From Bacillus sp. FJAT-26390 (GTDB taxonomy: Bacteria > Bacillota > Bacilli > Paenibacillales > Paenibacillaceae): a stretch of DNA of 64,000 bases. The stretch spans positions 1 to 64,000 of the forward strand of contig NZ_MAQX01000005.1 of NCBI RefSeq assembly GCF_001682865.1, written 5' to 3'. Below, piece after piece: positions 21,628 to 29,329 of this stretch. How positions within the stretch are numbered: the stretch's first letter is position 1; each line of letters opens with the position of its first letter. The translations under genes and the position numbers were made by a program. The notes beneath the pieces were generated by a model that saw only the letters and a list, made by a program, of their open reading frames with translations, searched no databases and was not told the DNA's origin.

Positions 21628-22680
21628 CTATTCAGTCGGTACCTTAATGTCGCCGCTAACGATTTTCGCTTTATATTCATCTACTTTTGCAAGCACATCA
21701 GCAGGAATGTTCTTGCTAGTTGCCGGCAAGCCTACTGCATCGTCTTTCAAACCAAGCTCTTGCGTCGTACCGCCAGCAAAGTTACCTGCAATCAGGTCTT
21801 TAGAAATTTTGTGAACCGCTGCATCTACGCCCTTCATCATGGAAGTAAGCGTGATTTCATCGCCGAACTCAAGCGATTGGTCTTTATCTACGCCGATAAC
21901 CCAAATGTCGTCGCCGCCATCTTTACGAGCTTTTGCTTCGTTAAACACGCCGTTACCAGTAGCGCCAGCAGCGTGGAAAATAATATCGATACCAGCATCA
22001 TACATCGTTGCTGCAGACAATTTACCAAGGTCAGGCTTACCGAAGTCGCCTGTGTAGTCAACTTTTACAGTCGCATCTGGTTTAACCGCAGCTACACCCG
22101 CTTTGAAGCCTGCTTCAAAACGTTTGATAACCGGAATTTCCATACCGCCTACAAAGCCTACTTTGTTTGTTTTGGTCATAAGACCCGCAACAACGCCCAC
22201 AAGGAAAGATCCTTCATGCTCAGCAAAAGTGATCGAAGCAACGTTTGGAGCTTCGATTACGCTGTCAATTACAGCTAGCTTTGCATCAGGGTTTTCTTTT
22301 GCCACTTTGCTAAGTGCATCGTTGAACAAGAAACCGATACCCCAAGTGAGGCTGTAGCCTTCTTTAACGAAGCTGTTCAGGTTCGGCTCCATGTCTGCTT
22401 CGCCTTTACTTTCCAAGAACTTCGTTTCAGCGCCTGTCTCAGCTGTTACTTTTTGAAGAGCTTCCCATGCGCTTTGGTTAAAGGATTTGTCATGTACGCC
22501 ACCTACGTCAGTAACCATACCGATTTTAAAATCTTTACCAGTTCCATCAGACTCAACTTTGGCACCCTCATTTGTGTTTGTGCCTGTTCCGCCCTCATTG
22601 TTTTTCTTCGCTCCGCAAGCTGACAACACTAGTGTCAACGCGATCATCATAACGAGCATAAAGCTAAATGTTTTTTTCAT
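21628..22680 (-). CDS. BMP-family nucleoside-binding lipoprotein (NupN-like)
   Basis: A 350-residue extracellular substrate-binding lipoprotein. The signal peptide ends in the lipobox LVLSAC (Cys about residue 22), then a Gly/Thr/Asn linker and a BMP domain: KIGMVTDVGGVHDKSFNQSA, TFAEHEGSFLVGVVAG, KVGFVGGMEIPVIKRFEAG, IIFHAAGATGNGVF, VIGVDKDQS. BMP/PnrA proteins bind purine or pyrimidine nucleosides. It is first in its operon behind a sigma-A promoter. No purine riboswitch was seen upstream. Confidence 0.92.
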   Translation of the reverse strand: MKKTFSFMLVMMIALTLVLSACGAKKNNEGGTGTNTNEGAKVESDGTGKDFKIGMVTDVGGVHDKSFNQSAWEALQKVTAETGAETKFLESKGEADMEPNLNSFVKEGYSLTWGIGFLFNDALSKVAKENPDAKLAVIDSVIEAPNVASITFAEHEGSFLVGVVAGLMTKTNKVGFVGGMEIPVIKRFEAGFKAGVAAVKPDATVKVDYTGDFGKPDLGKLSAATMYDAGIDIIFHAAGATGNGVFNEAKARKDGGDDIWVIGVDKDQSLEFGDEITLTSMMKGVDAAVHKISKDLIAGNFAGGTTQELGLKDDAVGLPATSKNIPADVLAKVDEYKAKIVSGDIKVPTE

Positions 22681-22768
22681 GCGTGTTCTCTCCCTTGCTC
22701 AAATTTAGGTGAAGCAGTGCAACCCCGATTACTTTCTTATTCTTGCTGTTCCTGGCCGCTATTATTTC

Positions 22769-22796
22769 ATTATAGTTACAAAAAATTATACGTCAA
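22769..22796 (-). promoter_or_regulatory. Promoter of the nucleoside importer operon
   Basis: Minus-strand TTGACG (22791-22796), a 16-base spacer and TATAAT (22769-22774). Confidence 0.65.
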
Positions 22797-22957
22797 TGAA
22801 TTAGTGTTAGGTTTGCTGACATAAAATCATTGACCGCGCTTCCGTGTAACATATATGTAATATATTGGCCGAAAAAGATAAACCTTTATGTTAGCATCTC
22901 TGTTTTGCGCTAAAGGTTTATAACCGTATTATAGGCTAAATCCGAACATTAATAAAG

Positions 22958-23003
22958 AAAAAAATAGTCGTCCCGCCACTTGTTGCAAGTAGCAGAACGA
23001 CTA
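22958..23003 (-). terminator. ftsH terminator
   Basis: Minus-strand TAGTCGT ... ACGACTA stem with a long internal part, followed by TTTTTTTC, 24 bases after the ftsH stop. Confidence 0.85.
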
Positions 23004-23026
23004 TACCAGCCATCAATAACAAAAAT

Positions 23027-25027
23027 CTACTCGTTCTTATCCGGATCTTCTGGGTTGTCTCGCTTCTCTAGGACAGGACCTTTAATCTCATCCTGCTCAC
23101 GTGTCTGAATGCGGACCTTCACATCGCCAACTGTCTCAACGATCGGTTCAACAGTCGATTCAGTTGTTGTTGCAGCTCCATCAGAAGACGGGCCGCCCTC
23201 CAAAGTACCTGTCTCAACCAAACGTTTAATTTGCTCGAGTTCAAGCGTTTCTTCGCTAAGCAGCGTTTGAGCAATCAAATGCATTTCCTTGCTCTTCTCT
23301 GACAATAGCTTCTTCGCACGGTCGTAACAACCCGTAATGATGGATTGCATTTCTTGGTCAATCTCGTAAGCAATCGCATCGGAGTAGTTCTGTTCGTGAC
23401 CGATATCACGGCCCAGGAATACTTGCCCTTGCGAGCTGCCGAACTGCATTGGTCCAAGCTTATCGCTCATACCGTATTCCATGATCATCGCACGCACGAT
23501 ACTAGTCGCTTGTTTAAAGTCACTGTATGCGCCTGTTCCGATTTCTCCAATAAACAGCTCTTCCGCCACGCGGCCTGCAAGCAAACCGGTAATTTTATCA
23601 AGAAGCTCTTGCTTCGTTACAAGCATACGGTCTTCCTTCGGCAGCATAATGACGTATCCGCCAGCGCGGCCGCGAGGAATAATGGTAACTTTATGAACCA
23701 TATCTGCATGCTCCAAGAAGAAGCCTGCAATGGTATGTCCTGCCTCATGGTAAGCAACGATACGTTTCTCACGGTCACTGACAACACGGCTCTTCTTCTC
23801 CGTACCGACGATAATCCGATCGATCGCATCATCAACCTCGACCATAGCGATATCCTTTTTGTTGCGACGGGCAGCAAGAAGCGCTGCTTCATTAAGCAAG
23901 TTTTCTAGGTCGGCACCGCTGAAGCCAGTCGTGCGCTTCGCGATAACTTCAAGCTTAACGTCCTTCGCAAGCGGCTTGTTGCGCGCATGCACTTTAAGCA
24001 CCGCTTCACGGCCTTTAACGTCTGGACGATCAACCGTGATTTGACGGTCAAAACGGCCTGGGCGTAGAAGTGCCGGATCGAGAATATCAGGACGGTTCGT
24101 TGCAGCAATGATAATAATGCCTTCGTTAGCGCCAAAACCATCCATCTCAACGAGCAATTGGTTGAGCGTTTGCTCACGCTCATCATGACCGCCGCCAAGA
24201 CCTGCGCCACGCTGACGACCTACTGCATCAATCTCATCGATAAAGATGATACATGGAGCGTTTTTCTTCGCATTCTCGAACAAGTCACGCACACGGGATG
24301 CGCCGACACCGACGAACATCTCCACGAAATCGGAACCGGAAATACTGAAGAACGGTACACCTGCTTCCCCTGCTACTGCGCGGGCAAGCAAGGTTTTACC
24401 TGTACCTGGAGGACCGACCAGCAAGACACCTTTCGGTATGCGAGCCCCAACCAGATTAAATTTGCGCGGATCTTTCAAGAAGTCTACAACCTCAACGAGC
24501 TCTTGCTTCTCCTCGTCTGCACCAGCGACATCTTCAAATGTAATCCGCTTCTTCTCATTATCATAAAGCCGCGCTTTGCTCTTGCCAAAGTTCATCACTT
24601 TGCCGCCGCCGCCCTGAGCTTGATTCATTAAGAAGAAGAACAGGACAAAGATAATGACAAACGGAATAATGGAAGTGAGGAATGTTAGCCAAATGCTTGG
24701 CTGATCCATTTCCTTGCTTTCAAGCTGAAACCCGAACTGCTCCTGCCATGCGAGGATCTTCTCCTCCGCTTTGACGCTGACCCTAGATACAAATTGGTCG
24801 CTTTCCGCGCCTGCAGGCTTTGTATTATATTTACCAGAAACAAAATAAGTTTGATTCTCATACTTAACACTCAGCTCTTTAACATTGCCTGATTCAACTG
24901 CAGCGCGAAGCTCGTCATATCGCAATCCAACTGTCGTGTCATTTTGGCTGCTGATAAATTGAAAAATCCCAACGGTCACCAAAAAGATAATTAAATAAAA
25001 ACCAGTATTACGGATGATCCGATTCAT
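23027..25027 (-). CDS. ftsH: ATP-dependent membrane zinc metalloprotease FtsH
   Basis: AAA+ protease that degrades membrane and regulatory proteins. The 666 residues show an N-terminal TM (about 7-25), an extracellular domain, a second TM (about 110-135), the AAA module with Walker [24 protein letters not shown] and the second region [18 protein letters not shown], then the zinc site HEAGH and a C-terminal acidic tail ([13 protein letters not shown]). ATG 25027 is chosen because AGGAGG lies 6 bases upstream. It lies downstream of hprT and tilS as in B. subtilis but has its own promoter. Confidence 0.96.
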   Translation of the reverse strand: MNRIIRNTGFYLIIFLVTVGIFQFISSQNDTTVGLRYDELRAAVESGNVKELSVKYENQTYFVSGKYNTKPAGAESDQFVSRVSVKAEEKILAWQEQFGFQLESKEMDQPSIWLTFLTSIIPFVIIFVLFFFLMNQAQGGGGKVMNFGKSKARLYDNEKKRITFEDVAGADEEKQELVEVVDFLKDPRKFNLVGARIPKGVLLVGPPGTGKTLLARAVAGEAGVPFFSISGSDFVEMFVGVGASRVRDLFENAKKNAPCIIFIDEIDAVGRQRGAGLGGGHDEREQTLNQLLVEMDGFGANEGIIIIAATNRPDILDPALLRPGRFDRQITVDRPDVKGREAVLKVHARNKPLAKDVKLEVIAKRTTGFSGADLENLLNEAALLAARRNKKDIAMVEVDDAIDRIIVGTEKKSRVVSDREKRIVAYHEAGHTIAGFFLEHADMVHKVTIIPRGRAGGYVIMLPKEDRMLVTKQELLDKITGLLAGRVAEELFIGEIGTGAYSDFKQATSIVRAMIMEYGMSDKLGPMQFGSSQGQVFLGRDIGHEQNYSDAIAYEIDQEMQSIITGCYDRAKKLLSEKSKEMHLIAQTLLSEETLELEQIKRLVETGTLEGGPSSDGAATTTESTVEPIVETVGDVKVRIQTREQDEIKGPVLEKRDNPEDPDKNE

Positions 25028-25055
25028 CCCCAACCTCCTCTCAGACGCTTAAAAT

Positions 25056-25085
25056 ATTTTACCATAGCATGACTTTCCATAACAA
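25056..25085 (-). promoter_or_regulatory. ftsH promoter
   Basis: Minus-strand TTGTTA (25080-25085), an 18-base spacer and TAAAAT (25056-25061), just upstream of the ftsH ribosome binding site. Confidence 0.6.
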
Positions 25086-25125
25086 TAGAGGTGTACGGAG
25101 AAGGGCATGTACGGGTGAATCGCTA

Positions 25126-25665
25126 TTATTTCTCATAGACCTGCGGCTTCAAAATGCCAATGTAAGGGAGATTGCGATATTTCTCTGCAAAATCCAGTCC
25201 ATAACCGACAACAAACTCGTCCGGCAGCGTAAAGCCTTTGTAATCCGCTTCCAAGTCCACTGTACGGCGAGCCGGCTTATCGAACAATGTAACGACGGTG
25301 ACCGACTTCGCATTACGGCGCTCAAGAACATCGATTAAATAGCTGAGCGTTAGCCCGCTGTCGATGATGTCCTCAACGATCAGAACATCGCGGCCTTCGA
25401 CTGATACATCAAGGTCTTTAATAATTTTGACAACGCCAGATGATTTAGTCGATTGCCCATAGCTAGACACGGCCATGAAATCAATTTCAAGCGGCACTGT
25501 CATTTCCTTAACCAAATCCGCCATAAAAATAAATGCGCCCTTAAGAACGCAAATAACGAGCGGATTGCGTCCGCTAAAATCTTTGCTTAGTGTTTCACCA
25601 AGCTCTTTAACCTTGTCACCAATTTGCTGCTGGTCATACAATACTTCTTGAATATCGTTCTGCAA
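25126..25665 (-). CDS. hprT: Hypoxanthine phosphoribosyltransferase
   Basis: Purine salvage enzyme making IMP or GMP from hypoxanthine or guanine and PRPP. The 179-residue protein has [15 protein letters not shown], the PRPP loop [18 protein letters not shown] (about residues 97-114) and [21 protein letters not shown]. The start is TTG 25665, with AGGGGGA 8 bases upstream. It sits between tilS and ftsH, as in B. subtilis. Confidence 0.95.
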   Translation of the reverse strand: MQNDIQEVLYDQQQIGDKVKELGETLSKDFSGRNPLVICVLKGAFIFMADLVKEMTVPLEIDFMAVSSYGQSTKSSGVVKIIKDLDVSVEGRDVLIVEDIIDSGLTLSYLIDVLERRNAKSVTVVTLFDKPARRTVDLEADYKGFTLPDEFVVGYGLDFAEKYRNLPYIGILKPQVYEK

Positions 25666-25716
25666 AGTAGAAATCCCCCTACGCCTTAACTATGTTTATG
25701 AGTGTACCAGTGCTTC

Positions 25717-27129
25717 TTATTCGTTGCCAGCCCTTATGAAAAGCACACCTTGCGTGCGCGTCTCCGTCAGTGCGTGGCTAGATCTGCGAATGCCCGGAAT
25801 CCAGAGCAATTTCCCCGCTGCATCGAACAGCAATGGATACGACTCCCGCTTCAGCGGAGCAATTTTCTCGTCAACGAACATATCTTGCACTTTTTTCGAA
25901 CCATTTAATCCTAAAACCTGAATTCTGTCGCCCGGTCGCCTATTTCGAACGACGAGCGGAAACAATAACTCTGAAACATCGAAGCAAGCTTCATAACGTG
26001 AAGCTGGCTTACGGCTATCTTCTGCAGATGCATGGAAAAAGTCAAATGTCCATCCGCACGGGTCGACTTTCAAGCTGGCTGTGTCCCTTCCAACCTCATA
26101 CGAATAGTCGCTCGCTTCGTCTGACGAATGCTGCGGAACTTGAAGCCATCGCATCATATCGTACTCACGAGCGCAGCGAATACCGGCACCGGCATCGATC
26201 CGCCAGGTTGCTGGGGCATGAGCGGAAGCAGCAAGCCGCATCGTCTCAATCTGCTCGAAGGATATCTTTTCCGTTTCTTTAGAAAGATAACTTAATATTA
26301 GTTTAATCAATCTCCTTTGTAAAGCGACGTGGAGACCATGCAAATCGTTGCAGCCAATCGCGCATTCATTGGGGGATAACGTAACGAGCTGCGCGAATAA
26401 CGCTTCGGTTTGTTTCTCCATCCACTCGTCTTCCGCCCCTGCTACTTCAGCAAGCCGCTGAAGCGATTGGGATAGCTGCGGATTGTGCCGAGATAAATAC
26501 GGTAAAATATCTAGCCGAATAATATTTCGGAAATAATGGCGTTCCTTGTTGCTGCTATCCGTGCAGTACGGGATTTGATGCTGTTCGCAGTAACGCAGAA
26601 GGTCTGACTTCTTCATACGAAGCAGCGGTCTGATAAGTTCCACGTTTTTTTCTCGCCTTTTGCTAAGGATTCCAGCGAGCCCGGTTAAGCCTGTCCCCCG
26701 AATGACCCGCATAAGCACGGTCTCCGCTTGATCATCTGCATGATGGGCTAGCGCAATTCGAGTGGCTCCGTAACGCGCAGCGATCTCGTGCAGAAATGAA
26801 TATCGTTTCTCGCGCGAGGCCGCCTGTCCATTCATACGCGTTTCTTCTATATAAGAAGGCATGTCGAAAGTGACAGTTTCGCAAACAATGCCTAGCTTCT
26901 CCGCGAATGCCTGAACGACCATCAGCTCATGTGCCGACTCCTGAACGCGAAAGCCGTGATTCACATGAGCTGCAATGATCGTTAAGTCGCTTTCTTTCGC
27001 AGAAGCAGCCAGCATGTGGAGCAGCGCCATGGAATCCGGACCGCCGGAAACCGCCACTACGATGCAATCGCCCGTTGACCACAGCCCTCGCTCCGCCGCT
27101 GCTTTTTCAAGTTCGTTACGCAGATTCAT
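25717..27129 (-). CDS. tilS: tRNA(Ile)-lysidine synthase
   Basis: Modifies C34 of tRNA-Ile(CAU) to lysidine using ATP and lysine, which is essential for reading AUA. The 470 residues include the PP-loop VVAVSGGPDSMALLHML (about residues 23-39), ALAHHADDQAETVLMR, GTGLTGLAGI, and a C-terminal TilS domain ending in the conserved GDRIQVLGLNGSKKVQDMF region. ATG 27129 follows GAGGG by 8 bases; GTG 27144 is an alternative. The spacing to hprT is 51 bases. Confidence 0.94.
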   Translation of the reverse strand: MNLRNELEKAAAERGLWSTGDCIVVAVSGGPDSMALLHMLAASAKESDLTIIAAHVNHGFRVQESAHELMVVQAFAEKLGIVCETVTFDMPSYIEETRMNGQAASREKRYSFLHEIAARYGATRIALAHHADDQAETVLMRVIRGTGLTGLAGILSKRREKNVELIRPLLRMKKSDLLRYCEQHQIPYCTDSSNKERHYFRNIIRLDILPYLSRHNPQLSQSLQRLAEVAGAEDEWMEKQTEALFAQLVTLSPNECAIGCNDLHGLHVALQRRLIKLILSYLSKETEKISFEQIETMRLAASAHAPATWRIDAGAGIRCAREYDMMRWLQVPQHSSDEASDYSYEVGRDTASLKVDPCGWTFDFFHASAEDSRKPASRYEACFDVSELLFPLVVRNRRPGDRIQVLGLNGSKKVQDMFVDEKIAPLKRESYPLLFDAAGKLLWIPGIRRSSHALTETRTQGVLFIRAGNE

Positions 27130-27170
27130 ATGTAGTTCCCTCACCTTCACTCCCCTGCTCCTGGCTGATC

Positions 27171-28094
27171 TTACAGCACATTGCGCAGCAACCAATAAAC
27201 CGAAGTCCCGAGCAGGACGGCAGAGGCGGCAACAAGCCCCTTCAGCCACACTGGCGTAGAGGAGTGCCTGTGCGTATCCCGTCTATGCATCAATAATCGC
27301 CATGCTTCAGATGCCTCTCCGGCATCCGCGAACTGGCCTCCAAAGGCTTTGCGCAGCCAGCCCGCGATCGGCTTAAGCGACGGGCTCGCTTCCGCAATCT
27401 GCATCAGGTCGCCCGCGGATCGGTTCTGAGGCAATAGCTCAAGCGTCAGCTGGTGGAGCCGCTTCGATTCATGCAGCTGAATGCAAAGCACGCCGAAGGA
27501 AAACAGATCGTACCTCGGGTCTGCCGACCGCGAGCCGCCGTTCCAGTAGCCGCGGTCATAAATTTCCGTGAATTGGCGAATCGCTTTGCCTGACGACGTC
27601 ACGCCGCCATAGTCAACCAGCTCCACGTGCCCATAATCGGCGACCATTACATTTTCCACCTTGAGATCGCCGAACACCCAGCCAGCCTGATGCAGCTTCG
27701 CCAGCTTGCCAAGCAGGTTCAGGCCAACGAGCGGAAACCATTCCGTACCGTTTTGCTTCAAGTAGTCGCCCAGCGTCCCGCCCGGAACGTAGCGCATAAT
27801 ATAAAAGGGATATTCCCGTCCATCCGGCCCGTACAAATCATCCACGTCAAAAAGAAAAGGTTCATGCCCGTGCTGCTTTTGTTTGGCAATCGACTGCAAT
27901 ACGTTAATTTCGGATTGCAGATCAATCGCATCAAGACCAAGCTTCAAGGCATACCAGCTGCGATCGCGCTGTACGAGATATACTTTACCGTTTGCGCCCT
28001 CCCCAAGCAACCTCTCAACTCTGTATCGCCCCTGCTTCCACTTGCCGGTCACCACCATGCCGCGGCGAAGATCAACCTTAAACGACGTAGTCAC
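27171..28094 (-). CDS. Membrane-anchored Ser/Thr protein kinase (YabT-like)
   Basis: A 307-residue Hanks-type kinase. The glycine loop is LLGEGANGKVYLV (about residues 29-41), the lysine is in YALKLG (about 52), the catalytic loop is GDLKVENV (about 145) in place of HRD, and the metal motif is DYGG rather than DFG. One C-terminal TM segment (about 287-305) anchors it. In B. subtilis YabT is a forespore kinase between yabS and tilS, acting on RecA and translation factors; the position here is the same. The start is GTG 28094, overlapping the VWA gene by 17 bases. A sporulation role is inferred from synteny. Confidence 0.88.
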   Translation of the reverse strand: MTTSFKVDLRRGMVVTGKWKQGRYRVERLLGEGANGKVYLVQRDRSWYALKLGLDAIDLQSEINVLQSIAKQKQHGHEPFLFDVDDLYGPDGREYPFYIMRYVPGGTLGDYLKQNGTEWFPLVGLNLLGKLAKLHQAGWVFGDLKVENVMVADYGHVELVDYGGVTSSGKAIRQFTEIYDRGYWNGGSRSADPRYDLFSFGVLCIQLHESKRLHQLTLELLPQNRSAGDLMQIAEASPSLKPIAGWLRKAFGGQFADAGEASEAWRLLMHRRDTHRHSSTPVWLKGLVAASAVLLGTSVYWLLRNVL

Positions 28095-28803
28095 TCATCA
28101 TCCCATCCGTTTCGTCTCTGCTCTTCCTACCATAATCTCCCTGACGGTAAAAATCAATCACTTGCATGATCGCAGGCCCCGTAGGCGTCGTTCCGCCCAT
28201 TTGCAGCCTTGGAAAAATGCCCTGTACGCCATTGAGATGACTCGTCCAGCCTAAATCCATCACGCAATCATCCCCATGCCTTGAGCCTGGAAAATGAAAA
28301 ACCGAGATTTCGCTTTTCCCCTGCCTAGCCTGCAGGCTGAGCATCAAATCACGGATGGCCTCCTCCACAGCAGCAAGCTTCGGCTTCATACTGGCGCTTG
28401 CGTCAATAAGCAGCGCAACCTGTAAGCTCGATGTTTCCCCAAGCTCGTCAATTACGCGAACCACATCACCGCGCTTCTCAGGCGGAAGCGCCTCAATCGA
28501 CCCATTTCCGAGCACTTGCTTCAGTTCCTTCTGCACCGCCAGCTGAATCGTTTGCACGACCGTCTTGCGCGTCATCATTTGCACCGTCTGGGACAGCTGG
28601 CGCATGTTGACCATTCTGCTGAGTCCCCCGCCCGCGCGCGCAATCTCATCAATCTCCGTCGCTCCTAGCTCACCTACATCACCCTGATCGAGCACGCCCA
28701 CCACATTCACCGATATCCCATCCGAATGCGCATGCGCAGCCGCCACTACCGGACTAAGCCCCACATTCGAGCAACCATCCGTTATTAATAATATTTGCTT
28801 CAT
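28078..28803 (-). CDS. VWA-domain protein (YabS-like)
   Basis: A 241-residue cytosolic protein. A von Willebrand A domain (about residues 118-235) has a MIDAS motif DASASM and the TTPTGPAI loop. The N-terminus (ILLITDGCSN ... VGVLDQGDVGELG) resembles the second half of another VWA fold, as if two VWA folds were circularly linked. It sits between spoIIE and the yabT-like kinase as in B. subtilis. The exact role is unknown; a metal-dependent protein contact with the kinase is possible. It has a two-module leader hairpin element just before its ribosome binding site. Confidence 0.88.
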   Translation of the reverse strand: MKQILLITDGCSNVGLSPVVAAAHAHSDGISVNVVGVLDQGDVGELGATEIDEIARAGGGLSRMVNMRQLSQTVQMMTRKTVVQTIQLAVQKELKQVLGNGSIEALPPEKRGDVVRVIDELGETSSLQVALLIDASASMKPKLAAVEEAIRDLMLSLQARQGKSEISVFHFPGSRHGDDCVMDLGWTSHLNGVQGIFPRLQMGGTTPTGPAIMQVIDFYRQGDYGRKSRDETDGMMSDYVV

Positions 28804-28813
28804 AACTGTTTAT

Positions 28814-28900
28814 CCTCCTTTAGTGTTTGTGTAACAAACACAACTTCGAAAGCATAGGCTCAGTGTCTGAGAATCAAACACAGCTTCGAAAGCATAGGCT
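28814..28900 (-). repeat. Leader element, two modules, before the yabS-like gene
   Basis: Two direct copies of a roughly 40-base module (copy 1 about 28821-28860, copy 2 about 28861-28900) share minus-strand CTATGCTTTCGAAG. The gene-proximal copy has the hairpin GTGTTTG-TTA-CACAAACAC, immediately followed by AAAGGAGG. The same architecture precedes yabR (32.87 kb) and ctc (60.14 kb). Confidence 0.7.
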
Positions 28901-29196
28901 TAGCCTCAGCCTTTCTATTAGCTTTGCCTTTTTTGAGAGGGATAAACAGCTAGAGTCGTAAAAAGATCAATAATTGCAATTGCAAGAATGCGGCAGCCTA
29001 CATCCCGCCATCATGTGGCGGAAGGAATCCTTTCAACTATATCATTCATCGGCTAATTCTATAAGTTCAATAAATAGATGATAAGCTTCTGTTTCGGAGA
29101 TGGAAGATACGGGTACATCACCCATATAGTGAGATGATTTTGCATGCACAGCTTTAACCCACTATTCCCACACGCCAGATTAACCAATTAAACCGC
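28901..29196. other. Gene-poor spacer between spoIIE and yabS
   Basis: No strong gene is visible. It contains a perfect stem CCGCCA/TGGCGG near 29013-29030 without a T-run, and a weak short reading frame at 29042-29149 (see separate entry). Confidence 0.5.
29042..29149 (-). pseudogene. Possible remnant or small ORF, 35 codons
   Basis: From a GTG at 29149 a short frame reads with plausible amino-acid content (HYMGDVPVSSISETEAYHL, then an acidic Ile/Leu-rich end) to a TGA at 29042. It has no ribosome binding site that I can defend. It may be the tail of a lost gene or chance. Confidence 0.2.
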
Positions 29197-29252
29197 AAAA
29201 AGAAGCCATTTTGCCGCCAGCCTCCGATCAGCAAGGCAGACAAAAAGGCTTC
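29197..29252 (-). terminator. spoIIE terminator
   Basis: A long minus-strand stem beginning GAAGCC and ending GGCTTC, with further pairing inside (TTTTTGTCTGCC with GGCGGCAAAAT), then TTTTT. Confidence 0.8.
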
Positions 29253-29329
29253 CGCTTGATTAAAGAATAGATCCAATCGCCAGCTCACCGTTCTGGCGCG
29301 GATTACCCAATGTTACAAAGTAATACTTG

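Noticed and set aside
22681..22957. Purine riboswitch before the nucleoside importer
   Set aside because: No purine aptamer core or matching loop pair is visible in the leader.
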